A DNA stretch of 38,133 nucleotides from Clostridia bacterium. Lineage in GTDB: Bacteria > Bacillota > Peptococcia > DRI-13 > SV3-B141. Under the pieces are notes generated by a model. That model made no database searches. It was not told the origin of the DNA and worked only from the letters and a program-made list of their open reading frames with translations. The DNA lies in assembly GCA_018433015.1 (NCBI GenBank), contig JAHDSB010000135.1, forward strand, positions 1 through 38,133, read 5' to 3'. The first letter of the stretch is position 1. Each line of letters starts with the position of its first letter. A program made the translations under genes and the position numbers. Shown here piece after piece: positions 6,736-16,218 of this stretch.

Positions 6736-8130
6736 TTATTTTGCCCCAGGGGGCCAATGTATAGCATTGCCTGTCACAGCATGGGCCGCTTCCATCATAG
6801 CTTCGCTTATGGTGGGATGGGGATGAACTGCAGCAATGATCTCTTCCGCGGTGGCTTCCAAGGTCATTGCCACCGTTGCTTCCCCGATTAAATCGGTGGC
6901 CCGTGGTCCAATGATATGAACGCCCAATATTTCCTTATATTTTTTATCTGCGATTATTTTTACTAAGCCCTTTTCACAGCCTTCAATGACAGATTTCCCA
7001 TTTCCGGCTAAGGGGAATACCCCTACTTCATAAGCAATTCCTTGCTCTCGGGCTTGTTCTTCCGTCAAACCTACCCCTGCTATCTCCGGATTTGTATAGA
7101 TACAATAAGGTATTAATTTGTTATTATAGTGGGCCTTGTGCCCCAAGCTATGTTCCACTGCTGCTACCCCTTGAGCCGAAGCGGCATGGGCCAACATAGT
7201 TAATGCATTACAGTCACCGATGGCGTAGATTCCCGGCACATTAGTGGCAAAATTTTCGTCAACTACTATGGCCCCTTTATTTGTGTTTATCCCTACTTTC
7301 TCTAGATCTAACTTAGCCGTATTAGGTTTACGCCCTACTGCCACTAAGACATATTGCCCGCGCAGTTCTTGCTCTTTCTGATCCTTCACTACTTTTACTG
7401 CTAATTCAGCTTTTTCTTCCTTAACTTCCGTCATTTTGGTTTCTGTTAAGAAAGTTACACCCTGATCTATTAATTCTTTTTTTATTACCTGGATCAGCTG
7501 TCCATCCACCGGGGGTAAAATTTCCGGAAGCATCTCCACCACTGTAACTTTTGTACCTAAGGAGCTATACAGGGCGGCAAACTCCGTACCTATTACCCCT
7601 CCCCCAATAATTATCAAAGAGGATGGTATTTCAGCTAAGCTTAATCCTGCGGTACTGTCAATCACTCCGGGAAGCTGGGACCCCGGAAAGCGCAGATGAA
7701 CAGGAACGGAACCCGTACTTATAATGATCTTATCGGCAGAAATTGTTTTAGTTGTACTGCCTTCTATCTTTACGGTATGTTTATCCTTTAGGGAAGCATA
7801 CCCTTTGTGGACGGTAACTTTATTTGCTTTTAATAGTCCTTGGACCCCTTGAACCAGCCGGGTTACTACCTTTTCCTTATGTTTTAACAATACCGGCCAA
7901 TTAACCCGGACTCCCTCAACATCCAACCCTATTGTTGGGCCCTTTAGCACCCTTTGATAAAGTTCAGCGGTATGCAACAGGGCTTTGGTAGGGATACAAC
8001 CCACATTTAAACAGGTTCCCCCTATTTTATCACCTTCTACGAGATGAACTTCAGCCCCCAACTGTGCTGCACGAATAGCAGCCACGTAACCACCAGGGCC
8101 ACCTCCGATAATAATAATTTTATTTTTCAT
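6736..8130 (-). CDS. acoL: Dihydrolipoyl dehydrogenase (E3) of the acetoin dehydrogenase complex
   Basis: A 464-aa flavoprotein of normal E3 length. The N-terminal FAD motif GGGPGG lies at residues 9-14, and the redox-active disulfide GGTCLNVGCIPTK places Cys40 and Cys45. A second GGGVIG motif near residue 175 binds NAD, and AIGDCN completes the FAD site. The C-terminal HPHPTISE carries the active-site His-Glu pair (around 438 and 443). It reoxidises dihydrolipoamide on E2 with NAD+. It is the last gene of the operon, 71 bp after acoC and before a strong terminator. It lacks the N-terminal lipoyl domain seen in some AcoL proteins. It could also serve other lipoyl enzymes. Confidence 0.95.
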   Translation of the reverse strand: MKNKIIIIGGGPGGYVAAIRAAQLGAEVHLVEGDKIGGTCLNVGCIPTKALLHTAELYQRVLKGPTIGLDVEGVRVNWPVLLKHKEKVVTRLVQGVQGLLKANKVTVHKGYASLKDKHTVKIEGSTTKTISADKIIISTGSVPVHLRFPGSQLPGVIDSTAGLSLAEIPSSLIIIGGGVIGTEFAALYSSLGTKVTVVEMLPEILPPVDGQLIQVIKKELIDQGVTFLTETKMTEVKEEKAELAVKVVKDQKEQELRGQYVLVAVGRKPNTAKLDLEKVGINTNKGAIVVDENFATNVPGIYAIGDCNALTMLAHAASAQGVAAVEHSLGHKAHYNNKLIPYCIYTNPEIAGVGLTEEQAREQGIAYEVGVFPLAGNGKSVIEGCEKGLVKIIADKKYKEILGVHIIGPRATDLIGEATVAMTLEATAEEIIAAVHPHPTISEAMMEAAHAVTGNAIHWPPGAK

Positions 8131-8201
8131 AGCTACCTACTCCCATCGTCAATGTATCCGGCATTTTCTGCACCAAGCTCAGCCCTCACTTAAACAATTC
8201 A

Positions 8202-9425
8202 CTACAGAAATACTCTTAAAGGCCACTCTATCAATTTAATCAGGATACCTAAAAACTCCGCTGCAGGTGCTCCGTCAATTATCCTGTGATCAAAAGTTAA
8301 GGATAAACCCATCATAGAGCGGATCTTAATTTCCCCTTCATGAACTACGGGCTGTTCTTTTATTCTCCCGATCCCCATAATGGCTGATTCCGGCGGATTA
8401 ATAATAGGAGTAAACCAATCTACTGAGCCGTATGCCCCCAGATTAGTTATAGTAATAGTACCTCCCCTCATTTCATCCATAGCCAACTTATTCTCCCGGG
8501 CCCTGGCCCCTAAATCTTTTACTTCTTTCCCAATCTGTAATAAGGTTTTTTCCTGGACTTGCCTTATAACCGGCACTACAAGCCCCTTCTCTACGGCCAC
8601 CGCCAGACCTATATTAATATCTTGCAACAGCTTGATGTTAGTACCATCAAAAGTAGCATTCATGTAGGGGGCCTTTTCCAGTCCACGGGCGACTACCTTG
8701 ATCAACATATCGGTGATGGAAACTTTTTCATCGTCCTCACAGTTTTCATTAATAGTCTTGCGTAAGGCCAAAAGCTCAGTAACATCCACACTAACATGGT
8801 GAGTTACCATGGGATAAGTAGACCAACTGCCGGCCATATTGTCTCCGATGGCTTTTCTCATACCGGAGTAGGGAATAAGCTCTCTATACTCGTTATCTTC
8901 TGAAGGAATAGGCTCTTGCTTTTCTTCTGACTTCGGAGGATTAGCCACGGCCTTTTCTATATCTTCCTTGGTGATCCGTCCCCCCGGTCCCGTTCCGATG
9001 ATGTCTTGATAATCAAGGCCCTTTTCTTGAGCCAATTTACGGGCGGAAGGTGTGATTTTAACTTTTTTGGGAATAGCACTTACTGATGCTGGGCTTGCCG
9101 GGGTGGGGCTATCGGGGGTAGGCTGTGCAGTTTCATTATCTGGAGCAGGAGCAGGCTCCGCCTTTTTAGACTCAGCAACTTGTTCTCCCGCTTCGCCCAA
9201 GATCCCTAATACTGTGAAACAGGGTACTTCTTCCCCTTCCTTAATATAGATTTTCAGCAGTATCCCATCCTGGGGAGCTTCCACTGTATTGGTGATTTTA
9301 TCGGTGGTAATCTCTAAGAGCACATCTCCTTGGGCTACCTGATCCCCCTCTTTTTTTAACCACTCTACCACTGTACCGGTGGTCATTGTTAAGCCTAATT
9401 TAGGCATGATAATCTCATGAGCCAT
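8202..9425 (-). CDS. acoC: Dihydrolipoamide acetyltransferase (E2) of acetoin dehydrogenase
   Basis: A 407-aa 2-oxoacid dehydrogenase-type acyltransferase with three parts. One lipoyl domain (residues 1-75) has the lipoylated Lys43 in EITTDKITN. A Pro/Ala-rich linker is followed by a peripheral subunit-binding domain (about 123-160, ITPSARKLAQEKG then GTGPGGRITKEDI). The catalytic domain ends in FDHRIIDGAPAAEF with His380 and Asp384. In acetoin cleavage it transfers the acetyl group from E1 to CoA. The ATG start is preceded by GGAG. Position between acoX and lpd, and E1 genes of the AcoAB type, favour acetoin over pyruvate as the substrate. Confidence 0.94.
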   Translation of the reverse strand: MAHEIIMPKLGLTMTTGTVVEWLKKEGDQVAQGDVLLEITTDKITNTVEAPQDGILLKIYIKEGEEVPCFTVLGILGEAGEQVAESKKAEPAPAPDNETAQPTPDSPTPASPASVSAIPKKVKITPSARKLAQEKGLDYQDIIGTGPGGRITKEDIEKAVANPPKSEEKQEPIPSEDNEYRELIPYSGMRKAIGDNMAGSWSTYPMVTHHVSVDVTELLALRKTINENCEDDEKVSITDMLIKVVARGLEKAPYMNATFDGTNIKLLQDINIGLAVAVEKGLVVPVIRQVQEKTLLQIGKEVKDLGARARENKLAMDEMRGGTITITNLGAYGSVDWFTPIINPPESAIMGIGRIKEQPVVHEGEIKIRSMMGLSLTFDHRIIDGAPAAEFLGILIKLIEWPLRVFL

Positions 9426-9452
9426 ATAAATTCACTCCATTTTCACAAGTTA

Positions 9453-10415
9453 TTATTGTAAAGCAGCTTTATAATCTATGACGCTGGGACCAGCGAAGGT
9501 AAGTTCAATTTGGACTTCATCATCTTCCTTTATTGCTAGCTCCCTTTCCCCATCTAAAGCAATGATACAGGGAGTATGATGGAGCTTTACTGTTTGCTGC
9601 AACTTTATTTTTTCGTAGGTTTTTACCTTTACAGGCACTATCATCCCCGGAGCTATAGGGGCGGTAACACTAGAACCGCCCTCACCAAACTCCAGAGCTA
9701 ACCCTGCTTTATCCTTAGAACCTATAGCTAGCAAATTTCCTGCTATGGAGGCCATCCCGATATTATGGGGCTCACCACGAGTAAATACCCCTTGCAAGAG
9801 ACCCTGAACCTCCCAAATGGCCCGAGCGCCGATAAAGACATCTTTTATAACAACAGCATCAATCAAAGCAATGTCTACGGGAATTCCATTGAGATAGATA
9901 ATTAATTTTTTGCTGGGCCTAACAGCTTGAGGATGATTACTGCTTCCCCCTGCTACTTTACCTGCTGCCAATCCGGCAATAGTCCCTTCTACCATTACGG
10001 GAAAAACGTTATTGGTCCCGGTAGATACCGGTAAGAGGGGAACATTTCCACACCCTTTGGCCACCAGACGATTAGTGCCGTCTCCACCTAGAGTAATAAG
10101 GGAACCGACTTTGCATTCAGCCATAATTTGGGCCGCCTTAAAGGAATCCTCTTGCGTTCCGGTAAGTTCAAGATCAACGGGAACCACTTCCAGCGGCAAC
10201 TTATCCTGACTTTTTAAGCCGTCTAAAGCTCTAGGTACAATCCCATAATAGTCGGGCATATATACTACCCTCTTTACATGCACAGCGGCTAACCCCAACA
10301 AGATACGGCGTACTATATTAACTTTTTCCTGATTATCAAAGACAGTACCATAGGATACTAGTCGCCTAATGTCTTTACCGGAAGCAGGATTAGCGATAAT
10401 GCCTACCGTAACCAT
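9453..10415 (-). CDS. acoX: AcoX, ATP-NAD kinase-like acetoin catabolism protein
   Basis: A roughly 320-aa protein of the AcoX/ATP-NAD kinase group. It begins VTVGIIANPASGKDIRRLV and carries the nucleotide-binding GGDGTNRLVAKG near residue 110, with LPVSTGTNNVFP further on. AcoX occurs in many aco operons but is dispensable in some species and its reaction is uncertain; kinase activity here is inferred from the fold only. The start is ambiguous: ATG 10415 fits family alignments and has GAGGTG 6 nt upstream, while two GTG codons begin at 10424 and 10421. Location between acoB and acoC, and the absence of this gene from pyruvate dehydrogenase operons, strongly supports acetoin as the substrate of this complex. 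Confidence 0.9.
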   Translation of the reverse strand: MVTVGIIANPASGKDIRRLVSYGTVFDNQEKVNIVRRILLGLAAVHVKRVVYMPDYYGIVPRALDGLKSQDKLPLEVVPVDLELTGTQEDSFKAAQIMAECKVGSLITLGGDGTNRLVAKGCGNVPLLPVSTGTNNVFPVMVEGTIAGLAAGKVAGGSSNHPQAVRPSKKLIIYLNGIPVDIALIDAVVIKDVFIGARAIWEVQGLLQGVFTRGEPHNIGMASIAGNLLAIGSKDKAGLALEFGEGGSSVTAPIAPGMIVPVKVKTYEKIKLQQTVKLHHTPCIIALDGERELAIKEDDEVQIELTFAGPSVIDYKAALQ

Positions 10416-10432
10416 CCTCACCACCTCAACCT

Positions 10433-11404
10433 TTAAAACATTTCTTTTACAGCTTTTACGATCTTATCTTGGCTGGGTAAATAATGGGCTTCCAAATAAG
10501 AGCTAAAAGGCACGGGACAATCGGGAGCAGTAACTCGTTTGATAGGAGCATCCAGCAGATCAAAACCTTCATCTGCTACTAAGGCAGCAATTTCTCCCCC
10601 TAATCCCCCGGTTTTAACGGCCTCGTGGACAATGACCAGCTTCCCTGTCTTCTCCAAGGATTGCAAAACACTGTCCTTATCAAAAGGAGCCAAAGTGCGG
10701 GGATCTATCACTTCTGCACTTATCCCTTCTTGTGCTAGAGCTTCTGCCGCCGCTAAAGCTTGATGAACCATAGCCGACCAAGCCACAATTGTTACATCGG
10801 TACCCTCCCGCTTAATATCCGCTTTCCCCAAGGGTACAACATACTCGCCTTCCGGCACCTCTCCCTTAAAGCCTAAGAGCCCTTTATGTTCAATATAGAC
10901 CACAGGGTTATCATCACGAATAGCGGCTGCCATCAATCCCTTAGCATCTGCGGGAGTAGCAGGCATCACAACTTTTATGCCCGGGATATGGGTTAAGAAG
11001 GCTTCTAAACTCTGAGAATGTTGGGCTGCTGCCCCCACACCGGCACCACAGGTGGTGCGAATTACCATAGGTAATTTAGCTTTACCGCCAAACATATAGC
11101 GCATCTTGGCCGCCTGATTTAAGATTTCATCCATACACACACCAATAAAATCAATAAACATAATCTCTACAATAGGACGTAACCCCGCCGCTGCTGCGCC
11201 TACGGCATGGCCCACGATAACCGTTTCGCTTATAGGGGTATCAATAATCCGTTCCCCGCCAAATTCCTGAAAGAGACCGGCCGTTTGCCCAAAACAACCG
11301 CCAAATATCCCTACATCTTCGCCAGCCATATATATATTAGAATCTTTTTTCATTTCAATGCGGATACCATCCCTCAATCCTTCAACATAAGACATTTGAG
11401 TCAT
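10433..11404 (-). CDS. acoB: Acetoin:DCPIP oxidoreductase / acetoin dehydrogenase E1 beta subunit
   Basis: A 323-aa transketolase-like E1 beta subunit. Recognisable segments are MAGEDVGIFGG, RIIDTPISE, EIMFIDFIGV and AQHSQSLEAFLTHIPGIKVV, followed by the C-terminal transketolase domain with VIDPRTLAPFDKDSV. With AcoA it forms the thiamine-diphosphate E1 that cleaves acetoin to acetaldehyde and an enzyme-bound acetyl unit. The ATG at 11404 follows AAAGGGTG; a second ATG lies three codons on. The gene is 27 bp downstream of acoA, consistent with coupled expression. Confidence 0.94.
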   Translation of the reverse strand: MTQMSYVEGLRDGIRIEMKKDSNIYMAGEDVGIFGGCFGQTAGLFQEFGGERIIDTPISETVIVGHAVGAAAAGLRPIVEIMFIDFIGVCMDEILNQAAKMRYMFGGKAKLPMVIRTTCGAGVGAAAQHSQSLEAFLTHIPGIKVVMPATPADAKGLMAAAIRDDNPVVYIEHKGLLGFKGEVPEGEYVVPLGKADIKREGTDVTIVAWSAMVHQALAAAEALAQEGISAEVIDPRTLAPFDKDSVLQSLEKTGKLVIVHEAVKTGGLGGEIAALVADEGFDLLDAPIKRVTAPDCPVPFSSYLEAHYLPSQDKIVKAVKEMF

Positions 11405-11431
11405 TATTTTTCACCCTTTCTCTCTTTATAA

Positions 11432-12394
11432 TTAACCTGCATAAACGTCAGTCAACAATTCATCAAGACTAGGATCTTTACTGTTTTTAGCAAATTCTAC
11501 GGCTGCCTCTATTTTGCCGTGAGCCTCTTCTTGTAGATGAGCAATTTCTTCTTTAGTAACAACCTTATGCTCCAACAGTTTCTCTTCTAATTTAATGATG
11601 GGATCTTTTTTCACCCAAGTTTCCTGCTCTTTCGGATCTTTGTACACGCCAGGATCTCCTTCAAAATGGCCCCTATGTCTCCAAGTCTTACATTCTATTA
11701 AACTGGGACCATCGCCCTTCCTGGCGCGTTTAACGGCTTCTTTAACAGCCTCATAAACTGCTATTACATCATTACCGTCTATTGTCATACCCGGCATACC
11801 GTAAGCTGCGGCCCGATCAGAGATATCATTAATATTCATGTGATTTTTCTGATTATTGGAAATACCATACATATTGTTTTCACAGATATAGACGGCAGGT
11901 AATTTAAAGATGGAAGCCATATTCAAGGATTCATGGAAAGTTCCCCGGTTTGAGGCCCCATCCCCGAAGAAGCACACTGATACAGCATCGGTTTTTTTGT
12001 ATTTACAAGCAAAGGCTGCTCCTGTAGCGATAGGTTGTCCTGCTCCCACAATACCATTGGCCCCTAAAATTCCTAAATTCACATCGGCAATATGCATGGA
12101 ACCACCTTTGCCTTTACAATAACCACTGGCCTTGCCAAAGAGTTCTGCCATCATTAAATCCAGCTTTCCTCCTTTAGCAATCAAGTGTCCGTGACCTCTG
12201 TGGGTACTAGTTATATAATCTTTATCAGTAAGATTTGCACACGCTCCTGTAGCTACTGCTTCTTCCCCAATATATAAATGCACAAAACCAGGTATTTGTC
12301 CGGCGGCAAACAACTCTACTGCTTTTTCCTCAAAATATCTGATGGTAAGCATAGTTTCATAAAAACTTAACAATTTTTCTTTTGTAATCTCCAT
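11432..12394 (-). CDS. acoA: Acetoin dehydrogenase E1 alpha subunit
   Basis: A 320-aa thiamine-diphosphate E1 alpha subunit. The cofactor motif GDGASN (residues 144-149) pairs with the downstream NN at 173-174. THRGHGHLIAKG and GKGGSMH are also conserved. It binds ThDP and Mg2+ and, with AcoB, attacks acetoin. The sequence is of the AcoA rather than the PdhA type in having the short N-terminus (MEITKEKLLSFYETM). The ATG start has AAAAGGAGG upstream. It is the second gene of the operon, about 60 bp after the Lin0512 gene, with no terminator between them. Confidence 0.94.
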   Translation of the reverse strand: MEITKEKLLSFYETMLTIRYFEEKAVELFAAGQIPGFVHLYIGEEAVATGACANLTDKDYITSTHRGHGHLIAKGGKLDLMMAELFGKASGYCKGKGGSMHIADVNLGILGANGIVGAGQPIATGAAFACKYKKTDAVSVCFFGDGASNRGTFHESLNMASIFKLPAVYICENNMYGISNNQKNHMNINDISDRAAAYGMPGMTIDGNDVIAVYEAVKEAVKRARKGDGPSLIECKTWRHRGHFEGDPGVYKDPKEQETWVKKDPIIKLEEKLLEHKVVTKEEIAHLQEEAHGKIEAAVEFAKNSKDPSLDELLTDVYAG

Positions 12395-12455
12395 ACTTGT
12401 ATCCTCCTTTTCTTTCCCCGGATTATAAAATTTACTTTTACACTTGAACTTGCCC

Positions 12456-12818
12456 TCACTCTTCCTCTCTGTAAACGGTCAGGGCCGCTACTACAAGAAC
12501 GATTTCATCCCCGGGACCCAAACTTGGTAAATGCAGTCCTTTCACCGTTAAGCCCCCTTGAACCACTTCTATCTCTACAGAACCAAAGGGAATTCCTTTC
12601 CTTACTTCAGCTTTATTGATTTTCTCAGGATAAGGGCAGCCGATTTTAGCCTCAATCTGCATTTTGTTGGGATCGGGAAGGGGATAAGCTTCTACCAGAC
12701 CACACAAACAACTGTGAGATATGGCATCCTTAACAGCCTTCTGAGCTGCCTTAGTCACATCTCCCCCATGAATGTCCGCACCCATCCCCCATTCAATGAC
12801 AAAGCGTTTACGGCCCAA
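12456..12818 (-). CDS. Lin0512 family conserved protein, first gene of the aco operon
   Basis: A 120-aa soluble protein matching the Lin0512 family of unknown function: VIEWGMGADIHGGD at the N-terminus, AVKDAISHSCLCG in the middle, and a beta-rich C-terminal half (VVQGGLTVKGLHLPSLG). The TTG start at 12818 is set by GGGAGG 7 nt upstream and by the family N-terminus. It is the gene closest to the sigma-54 promoter (12879-12894) and is followed by acoA without a terminator. It is therefore presumably induced with the complex. A role in assembly or in a cofactor step is only a guess. Confidence 0.85.
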   Translation of the reverse strand: MGRKRFVIEWGMGADIHGGDVTKAAQKAVKDAISHSCLCGLVEAYPLPDPNKMQIEAKIGCPYPEKINKAEVRKGIPFGSVEIEVVQGGLTVKGLHLPSLGPGDEIVLVVAALTVYREEE

Positions 12819-12878
12819 AACTATACCTCCCTTCTCTTTAATTTTTTGTACAGATCCTGTGCTGTTATAGATATATAA

Positions 12879-12894
12879 AGCAAGTATTATGCCA
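12879..12894 (-). promoter_or_regulatory. Sigma-54 (-24/-12) promoter of the aco operon
   Basis: The minus strand reads TGGCAT-AATAC-TTGCT, which fits the RpoN consensus TGGCAC-N5-TTGCW with GG and GC in the required 10-bp register. It lies 61 bp upstream of the first operon gene. The gene immediately upstream encodes a sigma-54 activator (AcoR) with the GAFTGA loop, which supports the call independently. Confidence 0.85.
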
Positions 12895-12990
12895 TAATTT
12901 ACGGAACCCCCATAACATGCTACTTCCCACTAAAAAAGCTCAAATTAGTGAGGATATAATATATCCCTCAACCAGCTGCTAAAGAATATT

Positions 12991-13031
12991 TGTAACATTA
13001 TTGTTCAGTTTTGCTTTACAGCAATGTAACA
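12991..13031. promoter_or_regulatory. Candidate AcoR upstream activating sequence
   Basis: Two direct TGTAACA repeats (12991-12997 and 13025-13031, 34 bp apart) flank a perfect inverted repeat TTGCT-N4-AGCAA (13011-13024). The cluster lies about 100-140 bp upstream of the sigma-54 promoter, the usual distance for an enhancer-type activator. AcoR binding is inferred from position and symmetry alone. Confidence 0.5.
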
Positions 13032-13043
13032 CTTTTGCAACAT

Positions 13044-13077
13044 AAAAAAACCTTCCTCATCACAAGGAAGGTTTTTT
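13044..13077 (-). terminator. Intrinsic terminator of acoR
   Basis: A stem of AAAAAACCTTCCT with its complement, short loop, and a T7 tract on the minus strand, 11 bp beyond the acoR stop. It separates acoR from the aco operon it controls. Confidence 0.9.
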
Positions 13078-13087
13078 GGGCCTACTA

Positions 13088-15061
13088 TCAATTTTTGATA
13101 TCGTAATCTTTCATTTTACGATATAGGGTAGTACGGGATATTCCTAAATCTTTTGCAGTTCTAGTAATATTTCCCCCGTTTTTATCTAATAAAATGATGA
13201 TGTTGCGACATTCCTGCTCCATGGCCCGGAGTTTTCTTGCTCCTCTAGAAGTAGAACCATTAACTTCATTAGGAACTACAACCTCCTGCTGCACCATGGC
13301 ATCCTGGGAATCTACGATTTCCTTAGGAAGATCCGCTAAGCTGATCCTATTATTCTGGGCCAGGCACACCAGCCGTTCTACCACATTTTCCAATTCCCTT
13401 ACGTTGCCGGGCCAATTATAGCACAGTAAATATTTAATAACATTGGGATCTATAGTTATTTCTTTACTATGTTGCCTTGTATATTTGCGTAAAAAATACT
13501 CAAATAATAATTTAATATCTTCTTTCCGTTCTCTCAGGGGCGGTATTTCCAAGGCTACTACTTTAAGTCTAAAATAAAGGTCTTCTCTAAAATTACCGTT
13601 AGCTACTTCTTTTCGTAAGTTCTTATTGGTTGCCGAGATTATTCTTACATCTATGGGAATGGTTTTATTGCCGCCAATACGAGTAATTTTCCTTTCCTGG
13701 AGTACCCGTAACAGGGCTACCTGCTGTTCTAAAGGCAATTCCCCTATTTCATCTAAAAATAGGGTCCCCCCATTAGCTTGCTCAAACTTACCGGATCTTC
13801 CTCCTTTCAGAGCTCCGGTAAAAGCTCCTGCTTCATAACCGAAAAGTTCACTGACAAGTAAATTTCCCGGGATAGCGCCACAGTTCACAGCAATAAAGGG
13901 TCCCTTTTGTTGCGAACTCATTTCATGAATGGCTTGAGCAAATATTTCCTTACCTGTGCCACTCTCACCTTGCAACAAGATGTTAGCTCTACTACCGGCA
14001 ACCAAAGCTGCCTTATCTTTACACTCTTTTATAGCTTGACTCTCACCAATTATTTGTTCCAAGCTAATTGTAGCAATATTTTTATTATTAGTACTATTTT
14101 TCCCACTATTATTTATAATAAATTTTTTCCCTTCCTCTATTTTCTTAAGGATTATAGTAGTACCTTTTTTGTTTCCTATCTTATCAATAATAGGTTCACC
14201 GTATAGATGGTAGACTTCTTTATTTTTCGCGTGATAAATTTCTTCACTACACTTCAGCTTCTTAATTTCCCTAAGAAAAGTACTTTCTTTATTAAAAATC
14301 CGGGTAATAGGTTTATGCAAAATTTCATATTGGGGTTTAGCCAAGATCCTGGTAACTGCCGGATTAATATAGATAACCACATCATTTTTATCTAACTCCA
14401 TAATCCCATCGGAAATTCTATTAAAAGTTTTTGTGATGGAACTATTAGCCAGGGTCATATCTGTATTGATTTTATTCATTCTGTATTGCATAGAAATCAT
14501 TTTGGCCAGCATAGCAACTATCCCTAAAGTATGGGGATGCAAACTGTCGGAATAACCGGAGATATCTACTATACCTAAGACAGAACCGGCACTATCAAAG
14601 ATAGGTGCAGCTGAACAAGACCATAAGTGATGTTTGGAGCAATAATGTTCAGAACCCAAGATTTGTAGAGGTTTTTCTATCACTAAAGCAGTGCCGATAG
14701 CGTTAGTGCCCACATCACCCTCTAACCAGCTAGCTCCGCAGACAAAATTAATCCTCCTCAAGCGCCCGTGAATCTCCGTATCGTACTTATTGGCAATAAT
14801 CCGGCCCTCTTTATTTATCAGAATTAAGACACAACCGGTATTTTTGATATATTCAAATACCATTTCCATCAGGGGCACAGCTATCTCCATTAGCTCATTA
14901 TCCCTCTCCCAAATTTGTTTTATTTCCTGCTGGGATAAAATATTACTGCAACGCCCATCGTTTTTATTAACTTTTGCCGAGTAGCTCCGTTCCCATGATT
15001 CTTTGATAACTAGTTCTCTATCATAAGTAATATTAACCGGCGGAAAGAAAAGGTCGTTCAA
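13088..15061 (-). CDS. acoR: AcoR, sigma-54-dependent activator of acetoin catabolism
   Basis: A 657-aa enhancer-binding protein. A GAF-type sensor region (about 60-200) has the AcoR-like [16 protein letters not shown], followed by a PAS domain (about 205-305). The AAA+ domain (about 335-565) shows Walker A GESGTGKE (365-372), the sigma-54-contacting GAFTGA loop (412-417) and Walker B FLDEIGEL (435-442). A Fis-type helix-turn-helix closes the protein (about 628-655, [17 protein letters not shown]). It is expected to sense acetoin or a product and open the RpoN promoter of the aco operon lying 190 bp beyond its own stop. The TTG start at 15061 follows GAGGGGG by 9 nt. No sigma-54 site is evident in its own upstream region. 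Confidence 0.93.
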   Translation of the reverse strand: MNDLFFPPVNITYDRELVIKESWERSYSAKVNKNDGRCSNILSQQEIKQIWERDNELMEIAVPLMEMVFEYIKNTGCVLILINKEGRIIANKYDTEIHGRLRRINFVCGASWLEGDVGTNAIGTALVIEKPLQILGSEHYCSKHHLWSCSAAPIFDSAGSVLGIVDISGYSDSLHPHTLGIVAMLAKMISMQYRMNKINTDMTLANSSITKTFNRISDGIMELDKNDVVIYINPAVTRILAKPQYEILHKPITRIFNKESTFLREIKKLKCSEEIYHAKNKEVYHLYGEPIIDKIGNKKGTTIILKKIEEGKKFIINNSGKNSTNNKNIATISLEQIIGESQAIKECKDKAALVAGSRANILLQGESGTGKEIFAQAIHEMSSQQKGPFIAVNCGAIPGNLLVSELFGYEAGAFTGALKGGRSGKFEQANGGTLFLDEIGELPLEQQVALLRVLQERKITRIGGNKTIPIDVRIISATNKNLRKEVANGNFREDLYFRLKVVALEIPPLRERKEDIKLLFEYFLRKYTRQHSKEITIDPNVIKYLLCYNWPGNVRELENVVERLVCLAQNNRISLADLPKEIVDSQDAMVQQEVVVPNEVNGSTSRGARKLRAMEQECRNIIILLDKNGGNITRTAKDLGISRTTLYRKMKDYDIKN

Positions 15062-15236
15062 AACAATCTACCCCCTCTTAATTTTTGTACAATAACTTAG
15101 ATAAATGTAATTTTTCCAAATATTAAGTATATTGATTTGCCATACAACTTAAAGACACTATCATAATTTCGTTATAGTTTGCCGGGAATATCTTTATTTG
15201 AATTATAACAAAGTTAAATCAGTAAAGCAAAAAACA

Positions 15237-15264
15237 AACGTCTTATCACTTTAGACAAGACGTT
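15237..15264 (-). terminator. Intrinsic terminator of spo0A
   Basis: The stem AACGTCTT/AAGACGTT, with extra pairing in the loop, is followed on the minus strand by TGTTTTTTG. It lies about 30 bp past the spo0A stop. The remaining 170 bp up to acoR holds its promoter, which I could not place. Confidence 0.85.
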
Positions 15265-15294
15265 GATTCTTCTATTAAATATATAAATATAATA

Positions 15295-16086
15295 TTAGCC
15301 CACTTTACTTCCTATTCTCAATTTATCTGCTACCATGGCAATAAATTCTGAGTTGGTAGGTTTTCCCCGCTGAATATTGATTGTATAACCAAAAAATTTA
15401 TTCATCATTTCTACATTGCCACGGTCCCAGGCTAATTCTATGGCATGGCGAATAGCCCTTTCCACTCTGCTGGGTGTAGTTTGATATTTTTCCGCAATCA
15501 TGGGATATAATTCTTTTGTTACTGCTCCCAGTAAATTCACTTCATCTATGACTAACAAAATAGCATCACGTAAATACTGATAACCTTTGATATGGGCGGG
15601 CACACCCATCTGATGAATAATGTTTGTTACTTCTACATCCATGTTCTTAGAGCGCACTTGAGGCTGATATGTATTCTCTACAGGAGCACCGCCTCCTTTA
15701 CTCTCTATCCTCCCTGAACACAGCTGGCGTATACGATGGGCCAGTGTATCTAAATCAAAAGGTTTCAACACAAAATAATCTGCCCCCATTTCCACTGCTC
15801 GTTGAGTCATACTTTCTTGACCAAAGGCTGTTAACATTATAACTTTTGGTCGGGTCTCAGACTGGGTCAATCTCTCCAGTACGCCGATGCCGTCTAAATG
15901 GGGCATGATAATATCAAGAATTACTACATCAGGTACTAATAAAGAAATCATTTCTAAAGTTTCTAATCCATTGTATGCTGTACCAACAATCGAGAAGTCA
16001 TCTTGTTTTTCAAAATAATCTCTCAAGATTTCTACAAAATCTCTATTGTCGTCAGCAATTATTATTTTTATTGGCGTTTTACTCAT
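15295..16086 (-). CDS. spo0A: Sporulation master regulator Spo0A
   Basis: A 263-aa response regulator of standard Spo0A length. The receiver domain (1-125) has the acidic pair Asp12/Asp13, the phosphorylated Asp58 in VVILDIIMP, the Thr in VIMLTAFGQ and the Lys in VLKPFDLD. The C-terminal DNA-binding domain ends with [20 protein letters not shown], the recognition helix region conserved in Spo0A. It binds 0A boxes and starts sporulation. A sigma-H-like promoter with an overlapping 0A box lies 35-65 bp upstream, suggesting autoregulation. The gene follows spoIVB as in most spore formers. Confidence 0.97.
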   Translation of the reverse strand: MSKTPIKIIIADDNRDFVEILRDYFEKQDDFSIVGTAYNGLETLEMISLLVPDVVILDIIMPHLDGIGVLERLTQSETRPKVIMLTAFGQESMTQRAVEMGADYFVLKPFDLDTLAHRIRQLCSGRIESKGGGAPVENTYQPQVRSKNMDVEVTNIIHQMGVPAHIKGYQYLRDAILLVIDEVNLLGAVTKELYPMIAEKYQTTPSRVERAIRHAIELAWDRGNVEMMNKFFGYTINIQRGKPTNSEFIAMVADKLRIGSKVG

Positions 16087-16120
16087 TCATTTTCCCCCTC
16101 ACTTTAAAATCCCACAATAG

Positions 16121-16150
16121 CATTTCGACAATTGCCATTTATCTCCTGCT
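16121..16150 (-). promoter_or_regulatory. Sigma-H-like promoter of spo0A with an overlapping 0A box
   Basis: On the minus strand AGCAGGAGAT (-35-like, 16141-16150) is followed after about 11 nt by GTCGAAATG (-10-like). TGTCGAA (16124-16130) is an exact match to the Spo0A box core TGNCGAA and covers the -10 region. The arrangement resembles the Ps promoter of Bacillus spo0A. The assignment rests on motif match and position. Confidence 0.6.
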
Positions 16151-16218
16151 TTTTAATCTCATTTATTTTGCTAAATATTCACATATTTTCTTTTATATTT
16201 CGAAAATTTTTGATATAT

